From: Berberis thunbergii
Taxonomy: Eukaryota; Streptophyta; Magnoliopsida; Ranunculales; Berberidaceae
DNA: 64,000 nt
Assembly: GCA_003290165.1 (NCBI GenBank)
Contig: QNQO01000223.1
Coordinates: 310,001-374,000 of the forward strand
Direction: 5' to 3'
Both the position numbers and the translations under genes were made by a program. Below, one piece after another: positions 23,645 through 32,974 of the stretch (the first letter of the stretch is position 1; each line of letters opens with the position of its first letter). Under the pieces are notes generated by a model that saw only the letters and a list, made by a program, of their open reading frames with translations, was not told the origin of the DNA and ran no database searches.

Positions 23645-25859
23645 TGTTCTCTACCCTATCTTTAGTTTAGGTTTTTCTTTTTCTTTTTCTTTTTCTTTTT
23701 CTTTTTATTTTTCATTTATTATTATTATTTTAGTTTAGTTTAGGTTGTTGCTTTTATGTTTTTCTTTTAGTGTTTCAGGTTATTTTAGGTGTTGCTATTG
23801 GAGTCACTTGGAGCTCTTCATCTCATATGTTCCTTTCTCCCGTCGGTATGAATTTCTTATATTTTGGTGACTGTGAGGACATTGTCTATTTGAAATTGGT
23901 AAAGCTTCACCATGGTAATATCACTCTAACCCTCCTCTTTTCTTTTGCCTTAATTTGTCATGATTATTATTTTATACATTGAGGACAATGTTTGATTTAG
24001 GTTTGGGGGTGTGGTTTATCAGATTTTTTTTATGCAATTTTCAAAAATCTTTGAGTTTAAAACGTATTTTACAATTAAACCGAGCCATTTTTGTGTTCTA
24101 CTCAATCTCTATTGAACACTTAGATGATTATGGTAATTGTGTAAAATCTTCTTGAAAATGCATTTGAAATCCGAACTCTTGGTGAATTAAAAAAAAAAAA
24201 AAGAGGTTTTGAGTTTTTAGAGAATATTTTTGTTGCCTTTAATTTTGAGAAAACACATACTAGCACGTGTCACATAGTTATATTAGTGGAAAACATGATA
24301 TTTGATATTATCCTTATGTTAGATGTATTTCGTGAGACTTTTCAACTCGACTATTCATGCACTATAAGCCAAGTCAACATGATTTGAAGTTGATTAGTGA
24401 GGTATTGAACTAGAAAACCTTAGAATAATAGTAGAGACTTAACCCTTGTGAGTTTTGAGCCATTCTTTATTTCTTGAGGGTTATTAATTACACTCTGATT
24501 TTTCTTGAGTCCGCATTATTTCGTTGATGATCTCATTATTCTTGATTTTCTTATTGATTGCTTTAAAAATGACATAAAAATTGAATCTTTACACTAGAAC
24601 TTTTTGCTTTATTTAGTTGAGATGTCCTAGTACTAACTAGAACTTATGAAGTGATATAGGCATTTCTGTCTTTAAACCATTTTTAGCCTTTTAGCCTACC
24701 CAATAATAAATATCCATTTGCAGCCCTTTGAGCCTTTAGATAGCTTTTTCATTGTTATCCCCATTCCCAATACCCACTCCAATCAAGGAGTAATACCTCT
24801 ATTATTTTATCCTTACCCAATTTTCTGAGAATGTATCCGGTGAGATATATTTATGGAATGGGCAAATAAAAAAAAAAGATATTTCATGCGCCCTCGAAGT
24901 AAAAGTGTTGGATTGTATCAATGGGGAAAAGCATGTCAAAAAAAAATGTGATTGAAGAAGAAAATAATGAAGAAAAAGTTAATGGTGTACAACATTGATT
25001 TGCTCTTCAATGCCCTATGTTTTATTCAAGGGTGTATCCATTCTCAGAAAATCTTTGTATCCTTTTTGTCCATTATTGTTTGCCATAATCCAAGCCCCAA
25101 TACAACCTAGTAAAGACCTGATTGATCTTAAGTGAAAGTTAGCTTAATAGATGTGGAGATTGAATAGGCAAGAACTATGGTGTTTGGTTCAACATTCTCA
25201 AAAGTAATCAATATTTCGGTCCATGAGATCATATTCATTTCACTCTTTGAAAATTTCATTTTTCATGATAATTATATGTGAGACGTTTGCATTTTCCATA
25301 GTATATTCTTTTCCTCACATATAAACTGAGTGCCTAATCTATGAGCGTTTCATTTCCGAGCGACATGAGAGAATTGTAGTCGAAACGTCTTTTTTAAAGG
25401 TTTTCTTGTCACATCTTTACTATGAGATGAAGAGTTATGTTGATAAGGCTCCTCACACACACACTTCGAGTTGAGAATGATTATGAAATCCATTTAACCT
25501 TTAGATACTATTAAATTATTGTACTCTATTAATATACTTTTGTGACAGTTTAGTTTGTTGTTTTTCTCGAATGCTAAGCAATTAGAAAATTACTCTAAGG
25601 AAAATAAAGAAGAATGCTCACGTTTTTGCATTATGTTTTTAGAAAATAGATTTTGTTTTATTGAGTCAGTAATGTTTGGGGGTAGCATTTCTGGAAACCC
25701 TCACGAGACTATAACTCGTCCTCTAGAAGTAATCTAGAGGTTTAAAGCCTTGTTGCACGTTAAGGTAAGTGCAACCGTGATTCCTACGAAAGTGAGTTAG
25801 GATTTTATTCTTTATTTTGTTTTGCTCGAGGACTAGCAAAATATAGGTTTGGGGGTATT
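23645..25859 (+). other. Athila 3' non-coding interior, no env-like gene
   Basis: The 2.2 kb between integrase and the purine tract has only short frames and AT-rich text, with a (CTTTTT)n run near 23680. Some Athila elements carry an env-like ORF here; none is visible. The same region in opposite orientation is found at 27700-29280. Confidence 0.7.
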
Positions 25860-26925
25860 TGATATATACGTAATTATTACAAATTATAACCCTTAATTTA
25901 TATATGTTAGTGCTTCAATTAATATATTTTATTCTAATTATTTCAATTTTTATGTTTTTGTAGGAATCTGCACGCGTGAACGATAAAATCGCATTAAGGC
26001 GACAAATTTGAGAAAATGATTAATTTGTTGATTCTAGTGGTGGTACAAAAGAGTGGTTCACACATCTAAGCCTAACCCGAATAAGCATGGTCCACTTACT
26101 TTAACCAAGCCCAAGCCCAAGCCCAGAAAGCTAGAATCCTAAGCCCAGCCTAACAAGGAAATAGGGGAACCCTATTTAGGTTTCTCTCTTGCCTTCTCTT
26201 TAGAGAGCTCTCTCCCACGTTTTCTGACTTTCCTCTCTTTTCCAGCCACCATCACCATCCCACCAAGGCAGAGCCCTGTGTCTCTCGCCACTGACCAGCC
26301 ACCGTCTTCGCCACTAACCAGCCACCGTCCTCGCCCCTGTTTCACGCTACAAACCTCACCTCGCCACCGTTATCTCTGTCCATAACACAGCCACCACCAC
26401 CATCTCCCTCCATCTTTCTCACCGCCACCATCACTCGAACACCATCGTCACCACCGTGCGCACTGTACTGCCGCGAAACAGGGAGCACCTCCCTGTTTCT
26501 CTCCCTCGCAGCCGCCCTCCTTTCTCTTTCTCTCTTCTCCACGGTCTCTCCCTCCTCCAGGTCTCTCTCTTTTAGAGCCACCACCACCGCGACAGACTCG
26601 CTACCACCGCGAAACAGGGAGAGCACCTCCCTGTTTCTCATCCTCTTTCGCGATTTTGTTATTATCCCTGTTCCCTCACCCTCTCTCTTTGTTCTCGCAG
26701 GTACAGGAGCCGATCGGGAGGAGAGGAGAACAACGGCGAAGTTGGTCGCGTCGCGCTGGAGAAGAAGAAGGAGCTGCAGAGCAGCGAATTCGCGTGGGAA
26801 AAAAAAGTTGTTCTTGTTTTGAAAAACCGTTTTGGCTATTGACACCCTGAGGATATGTAAGAGCCACCACATAGCCTATTTAGCTTTTTTTTGGGATTCG
26901 TGCGCGTACAGGAAGTGATGGATTC
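25860..26925 (+). repeat. 3' LTR of the plus-strand Athila, truncated
   Basis: It is near-identical to 16343-17310 apart from a ~90-bp block (about 26716-26805, CGGGAGGAGAGGAGAAC...) that the 5' LTR lacks. Alignment ends at GATGGATTC (26925). Long frames in this stretch are products of its CCACC/GGTGG composition, not genes. Confidence 0.85.
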
Positions 26926-27699
26926 GTGCCGTGGTGAGCTCTGTTTCGCGAGGTGATTCTCGGGTGATGGTGCTCGGTCTGTGACGGTGGTCAGTGCGGA
27001 GGTGGTGGCGGTTGTGTGGACAGGGGAGAGGAGCAGAGACGGTGATGGTGGAAAGTTGACGTGAAACAGGGTTGTCACACCCCTGTTTCATGGTGGTGGC
27101 GGTGGCGGTTGTGCTGTCTGGAGGTGGTGGTGGTGCTCGGGTGATGGTGGTGGCGAGGTGGTGATTGCTGAGTGAGTGGTGATGGTGGATAGGTGGTGAT
27201 GGTCACCTTGTGAATCACCTTTGAGAGAGGAGCTCCTTTGAGGAAATCTCCATTGAGGAAGAGGTTTTGATTGTTTTCTATTCTCTTCTTTTCCCTTCTC
27301 TTCCTCCCCTCTCTTCCTCCCTATTATCTTCTATTTATAGCAAATTATCAAGATGAATAGAGATGAAATGAGGGAATGATTTATCAATGAGGGTAGGAGA
27401 AGGATTGGGCTTGGCATTGGGTTTGAGTTTAGGTTATAGATTGGGCTTAGGTTATGAATTAGGTTTTGGGTTTAGGTTATGAATGATTAGGTTTCGGGTT
27501 TAGGTTTGTGACTGCTTTATACCACCGTTGGAATCGACTAATTGTCGTTCCTTAATTTGTCGCCTTGATATGATTTCATCGTTTACGCTCAAATTCCTAC
27601 AAAGACATTAAAACGAAATAATTACTATAAAATATAATAATTGAAACACTAACATATATAAATTGAGGGATATATTATGTAATAGTTATGTGAATATCA
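26926..27699 (-). repeat. 3' LTR of the minus-strand Athila, proximal part
   Basis: It ends at ATATCA (27699), followed by the complement of the purine tract (TACCCCCAAACC, 27702-27713). It contains GGTGGTGGCGGTGGCGG repeats and the inverted repeat TGAAACAGGG / CCCCTGTTTCA near 27061-27090, which could form a hairpin. Confidence 0.7.
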
Positions 27700-29280
27700 A
27701 ATACCCCCAAACCTATATTTTGCTAGTCCTCGAGCAAAACAATAAAAAGAAATCCTAACTCACTTTCGCAGAAATCATCGGTTGCACTTACCTTAATCGT
27801 GCAACAAGACTTTAAACCCCTAGATTACCTCTAGTGGACGAGTTATAGTCTCGTGAGGGTTTCCAGAAATGTTACCCACAAACATTACTGACTCAATGAA
27901 AACTTGGTCAAACAGTGTTCATTTTAAAACTTCAAGAAATGCAAGAAACCAACAGTGTCATTTTAGTGTATCAACAAATCTCCAAATAATTTAATATTCT
28001 CCAAAGGTTAGAAAAAATTCATAATCATCCTCAACTCAATGTGTGTGTGTGGATAGCACTATCAACATAACTTTTCATTTCAGAGTAAAACAATGACTAA
28101 ATCTCCTGTAGAAAGTTTGTTTTGACTTCAAACCTCTCATGTCACTCACAATAAAGCACTCAGAGATTTGGTATTTCACTCAGTTTATATGTGAGGAAAA
28201 GAGTAAATAATGGAAAACAATCATCTCACATATAGTAATATGAAGAACGGACTTTTCAAGAATGGAATGAACATGATCTCATGGACAGGAATATCAATTA
28301 CTTTTGGAAATGTTGAATCAAACACCATAGGTCTTGGTTATTAAATTTCCACGTCTACAGAACCAACCTTTACCTAAGATCAACTAGGACTTTGTTGGGT
28401 TGTAATGGGGCTTGGGTAATGGTTAATAAGGAATGTCAAAGGATTCTAACAAAAATTTCTAGGAATGTATACACCCATTATACAAACAATTAGGATTGTC
28501 AAGAATAAACCAATGTTGCGCACCATCAATTTTTCTTCATTCTCACATCTTTATCCTCATTGAAGAATCGTTTTTTTTTTTCTATTTTTCTTTTCTTCAA
28601 CCTTTTTTTTTCATAGAGGATTTATGAAATATCTCATATTTTGCTCTTCATGCCCCTTTTGACACCAAGTATATCCATCCATACACATTCCCAGAAAAGT
28701 TGGGTAGAGGTTAATGGGTTAACAAATAAAAGTTAATCTAAGGCTCAAAAGGCTACAAAAAAGGTTAATGTTATGGGTAAGTAAAAAGGCTAGTTAATGG
28801 TCTAAAGAAAAAAAATGCCTAGATCATTTCCTAAGTTCGAGTCTATATTATGACATCTCAATTGAATAAGCCAAGAAGTTCTAGTGTAATAATTCAATTT
28901 TTATGTCATTCCCAAAGCAATTGATCAAAAGAATGAAAATAATGAGATCACCAACGAGATAATGTAGACTCAAGAAAAATCACAGTTTATGTATAACTCT
29001 CAGAAAAATAAAAAGGCTCAAAGCTTTCAGGGTTAAGTCTCCACTATTATTCTAAGGTTTTCTAGTATATATTTCACTCATCAACTTCAAGTTATGCTAA
29101 TATGGCTCATGGTGCAAAGATAATCGAGTTGAAAATTCTTATGAACTAGATCTAGCTTAAGGATCAAAATAAACTTTCAGTCTTTATCAATATACCAATA
29201 TGTCAAGTTGGCTTGCATTTTCTTGAGCATAAAACATTCATTTTCATACTCGTAAAAGACCAAGTTTTCTTGACAGAAAA
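27700..29280 (-). other. 3' non-coding interior of the minus-strand Athila
   Basis: The reverse complement matches 23700-25859, for example the GCTCGAGGACTAGCAAAATA block before the purine tract and GTTTCCAGAAATG versus its counterpart. No coding sequence is seen. At 29281 it joins LTR sequence directly, so gag, pol and part of the LTR have been deleted. Confidence 0.65.
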
Positions 29281-31044
29281 GCAAATTATCAAGATGAATA
29301 GAGATGAAACGAGAGAATGATTTATCAATGATGGTAGGAGAAGGATTGGGCTTGGCATTGGGTTTGGGTTTAGGTTATGGATTGGGCTTAGGTTATGAAT
29401 TAGGTTTTGGGTTTAGGTTATGAATTATTAGGTTTCAGGTTTAGGTTTGTGACTGCTTTATACCACCGTTGGAATTGACTAATTGTCGTTCCTTAATTTG
29501 TCGCCTTGATATGATTTCATCGTTTACGCTCAAATTCCTACAAAGACATTAAAACGAAATAATTACTATAAAATATAATAATTGAAACACTAACATATAT
29601 AAATTGAGGGATATATTATAGGGGTGGGCAAAAATCGATTTAAATTCGGTTAACCGAACGAACCGATTTTCAAATTCGGTTCGGTAACCAAACCGAAATA
29701 TGAGTAGAGAGAAAATAATTTAAACCGAACCGAACCGATTATAAACGGTTCAAAATCGGTTTGCGGTTTTGAACCAACCGATTTATAACCGAACCGACCG
29801 ATTAATTAAATATATATAAATAACTAAATAAAAAGTAGGTGTCAATACTTGATTAGTGCAACAAATGCATTGTAATACACCCTGTTGCACTAAATCATCC
29901 CATTCTCTCAAAGTTTTCAATTTTGGGCTAAAAATTGAGTCTATAAAAAAGTTGGACCTGTAAAAAAATTGGACATGTTTTAATGAAAGTCTTTCAAATG
30001 CTTGAGCCTGAAATTTCGGTCCAACCGAACCGAACCGATCCGAAATTCGGTTCAACCGAATTCATCGGTTTACAAATATAAAATTCGGTTTCGGTTTGGG
30101 TTTTGGACAAACCGAATTAAACCGGTTCGAAATCGGTTTGGGGCTCAAAACCGAACCAAACCGACATTGCCCACCCCTAATATATTATGTAATAATTACC
30201 TGTGGTGGTTTTCCGGTGGCGGAGAGATGGTAAGGGGCCTGAACGAAGAGAGGACAGAGAGGAGAGGAGGACGCAGGGTCTGGTTCTATCGCGAAGCGGA
30301 ACAGAGTCGCGGTGAGCTCTGTTTCGCTAGGTGATTCTCATGCTGGTTCTCGGTCTGTGACGGTGGTCAGTGCGGAGGTGGTGGCGAAGGTGATGGATGA
30401 TGGACAGGGAGAGGGACATGGACCGTGGTAGAGTGAAGGTTTGACGTGAAACAGGGTTGTCAAGCCCCTGTTTCACGGTGGTGGCGGTGGCGGTTGTGCT
30501 GTGTGGAGGTGGAGGTGGTGCTAGGGTGATGGTGGTGGCGAGGTGGTGATTGCTGAGTGAGTGAGAGATGGATAGGTGGTGGTGGTGATTGTGAATCAAT
30601 TTGAGAGAAAGAGGTTTTGATTTTTGTCTAATTCTCTTCTTTTCCCTTATCTTTTTCTCCTCTCTTCCTCCCTATTATCTTCTATTTATAGCAAATTATC
30701 AAGATGAATAGAGATGAAATGAGGGAATGATTTATCAATGAGGGTAGGAGAAGGATTGGGCTTGGCATTGGGTTTGGGTTTAGGTTATGGATTGGGCTTA
30801 GGTTATGAATTAGGTTTTGGGTTTAGGTTATGAATGATTAGGTTTCGGGTTTAGGTTTGTGACTGCTTTATACCATCGTTGGAATCGACTAATTATCGTT
30901 CCTTAATTTGTCGCCTTGATATGATTTCATCGTTTAAATTCCTACAAAGACATTAAAACGAAATAATTACTATAAAATATAATAATTGAAACACTAACAT
31001 ATATAAATTGAGGGATATATTATGTAATAATTATGTGAATATCA
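29281..31044 (-). repeat. Rearranged 5' LTR of the minus-strand Athila (two partial copies)
   Basis: The block GCAAATTATCAAGATGAATA ... ATATATTATGTAATAATTA occurs at 29281-30196 (split by a MITE) and again at 30693-31036, and also at 27340-27685. The second copy is preceded by a GGTGG-rich part (30197-30620) with GTGAAACAGGGTTGTCAAGC. The right edge ATATCA (31044) abuts the CTCAT target duplication. A partial LTR duplication or unequal recombination fits best. Confidence 0.6.
29619..30179. mobile_element. hAT-type MITE with perfect 8-bp TSD
   Basis: The 561-bp element has terminal inverted repeats TAGGGGTGGGCAA and TTGCCCACCCCTA. It is flanked by ATATATTA on both sides (29611-29618 and 30180-30187). 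The uninterrupted LTR copies read GGGATATATTATGTAAT, which is the empty site. Eight-bp duplications are the hAT signature. Both arms are made of AACCGAACCGA-type short repeats in inverted orientation. No transposase is present. Confidence 0.9.
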
Positions 31045-31259
31045 CTCATCCTGTCGTAGTCTGCTTGAGATGGAAGGATGCTTGTGCCTGACTCACTTTA
31101 GTTATACACTAACCAGTGAGGTTGGGATGGCTTTGTACATGTTGAAGGACGATAATTCTTGGGTAATGAAGGAGGAAACTTTTATTCTCTCTTATTCAGA
31201 TGGCACATATCCATTTGGATAGCTTGACCTCCTCACGAACCGACAACATATTTTATTTC
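31045..31259 (+). pseudogene. F-box-associated domain protein, fragment 2 of 3
   Basis: It resumes after the Athila nest with SLLEMEGCLCLTHFSYT and MLKDDNSWVMKEETFIL, which are characteristic FBA blocks (ggcLcl and W-V-MKEY-like). A stop (TAG near 31220) follows SYSDGTYPFG. It ends at the ATTTC duplication (31255-31259) of the TRIM-like insertion and continues in the same frame at 32731. Confidence 0.75.
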
Positions 31260-32730
31260 TGTTGGGATGAAGTTGGCTTGAATAGTCCCACATCAAGTAA
31301 GGCGGAGTTGTCACTAAGATTTATAAGAGAATGGTCCACTCCCTAATAGTAACGAGGCATTTTAAGGTAAAACCCCACACCACCTAGCCCCAGATGGAAG
31401 GCCCGACCCGATAGGTGGTGTTTAAGTTGGGGACAATATCGTTGCTATGTATAGTGGACCAAGGGGTGCATGACGCCCCGACAATTGGTATCAGAGCCGA
31501 TGGTTCGGCTGGGACTTGGTCGGCGAGGTGAAGGTGCAGGCAGCACATTATTCAGGAGATAGGCGTAGGCACAGGTGCGCGGTCCGCCAAATGAATGATT
31601 CAGATCCTTACCGAGATGGTGTCCGAGAATATCCTACAAGTCTGGACGAGGTGGAGTTAGTGCAGTGGTTGCGACTAGGTGGAGCCAACAATGCCGGAAA
31701 TAGTCGAGCCTGGACAAGGTGGAGTTAAGTGCGGAGGTTGAGACTAGGTGGAGCCAAAAACGCCGGAAATAGTCGAGCACTCGAGCCCGTACACCGAGTG
31801 CTACCCACAGGATCGTGGTTGCACGGTTGCACTTGAGACTCGAGGAGAAGGTGTACTTCGAGATGTTGCAGACCGGTGGATGGATTGTAGGATGTGTGAC
31901 GATTTGCGCCAAAGTGGAGATTGTTGGGATGAAGTTGGCTGGAATAGTCCCACATCAAGTAAGGCGGAGTTGTCACTAAGGTTTATAAGATAATGATCCA
32001 CTCCCTAATAGTAACAAGGCCTTTTAAGGGAAAATCCCACACCACCTAGGCCCAGATGGAAGGCTCGACCCGATAGGTGGTGTTTAAGTTAGGGACAATA
32101 TCGTTGCTATGTTCGGGGCGGTTTCGTGAGGTGACAAAGCTATGATGGAGGGTTGATCAGCTTATTCTCATGCTTTGTTTCGGCTCATTTTTTCCTTATA
32201 AAAAAAAATTTGCCGAGGTGGAGAATTGTGAAACAGGAATAGGAAACATAATTGTTTTGTGAAACAAGAAACGTGTTTGAAACTGGAAAGTGTTTGGACT
32301 CTTGTTTGAAACAGGAAACTGTTTGGACTTCTGGAAATTGTTTTTTGAACAGGAAACAAATCCTAGGAAATAGGAAATTGTTCTTCCTATATATACTAGG
32401 AATTGTAGGTGTTTTTTTTAGATGATTGCATGTAAAAAAACTGTGAAGCACGGGAAATAGAGAAAGACAATTGCTGAAATTGTTTCATCTCTTGTTGAAA
32501 GATTGTGTGAGAATTGTCATCTTCTTGTACTTTGTTCTTGAATATAGTGGAATCACCTCACCGTCGACGTAGGCAATTTGCTGAACCACGTAAACCTTGT
32601 GTCTCTTGTGGTATGTTCTTAACTTTCTCTAATTTCTTTCATTGCTAGTTGCTCTATTTAATTGATTGGATCATTGTGGTACTTGTGTGCAATTGTTGGT
32701 GTCTACCCGCTTCCACAATAAGGCGCAACA
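31260..32730 (+). mobile_element. TRIM-like LTR element with 5-bp TSD, carrying an extra LTR-like insert
   Basis: The 5' LTR is 31260-31483 (TGTTGGGATGAAG to CCCCGACA). A primer-binding site TGGTATCAGAGC (31486-31497, initiator-Met type) follows. The second LTR copy starts at 31922 after a purine tract and matches up to about 32112. The short interior has no gag or pol and holds a ~69-bp tandem duplication (31640-31780, GGAAATAGTCGAGC units). The flanks are ATTTC at 31255-31259 and 32731-32735. Between 32113 and about 32718 lies unrelated text that looks like a copia LTR (CCGTCGACGTAGGCAATTTG, CTTGTGTCTCTTGTGG); its own duplication was not found. Confidence 0.75.
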
Positions 32731-32974
32731 ATTTCATTATGTGATGGACTACAAAAGCCTTGGATTTTATGATTCACACACTAGGGAGTTGAAGAAATTG
32801 GAATTGCAGCGTAAGAATAAGTCGCTTCCGCATTCACATAATGTTATTAATCATGTAGAGAATTTACAGTCTCTGAAGTCAATGGTGCCACTCAATGGAA
32901 AAGAAGAATATTTCATGTACTTGACTTCAAGAAGCAATGGTATGTCTCGTTTAAGACCTAGTTTGCCAATATGA
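32731..32974 (+). pseudogene. F-box-associated domain protein, fragment 3 of 3 (C-terminus)
   Basis: Across the TRIM-like element the frame joins as NRQHILFHYVMDYKSLGF, then YDSHTRELKKLELQ and HNVINHVENLQSLKSM, the usual end of FBA proteins (Y-D, K, then H-x-Y-V-E-S-L). The frame closes at 32974. Only the last ~60 bp of this piece recur in the right-hand duplicated copy near 54697. Confidence 0.75.

Larger units (their letters stand above)
16343..26925 (+). mobile_element. Athila-lineage Ty3-gypsy retrotransposon, nearly complete, 3' LTR truncated
   Basis: The order is 5' LTR (16343-18066), primer-binding site, gag, protease, reverse transcriptase, RNase H, integrase, 2.2 kb of non-coding DNA, a purine tract GGTTTGGGGGTATT (25846-25859), then a 3' LTR copy (25860-26925). 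The two LTRs differ at only a few positions over most of the shared length, so insertion is fairly recent. The 3' LTR stops at GATGGATTC and lacks its last ~800 bp. The element sits inside the 3' LTR of the minus-strand Athila. Confidence 0.85.
15479..31044 (-). mobile_element. Athila-lineage gypsy element (minus strand), internally deleted, hosting a second Athila
   Basis: The outer boundaries are fixed by the 5-bp duplication CTCAT (15474-15478 and 31045-31049) within the F-box pseudogene. The right edge (ATGTGAATATCA) is the start of the 5' LTR read on the minus strand. The left edge (TGATGCGGGTTTAACC) is the end of the 3' LTR. The 3' LTR is in two parts, 26926-27699 and 15479-16342, with the plus-strand Athila between them. 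The interior kept is only the 3' non-coding part (27700-29280). No gag or pol remains on this strand. Confidence 0.7.

Noticed and set aside
23645..25859. Env-like gene between Athila integrase and the 3' LTR
   Set aside because: Some Athila elements have one, but only short unrelated frames occur here and no signal peptide or membrane segment of convincing length is seen.
26342..26872. Long minus-strand frame of 176 codons in the Athila 3' LTR (with a shorter twin at 16826-17125)
   Set aside because: It lies wholly inside an LTR, follows a CCACC/GGTGG-rich composition, and has no domain. It is a composition artefact.
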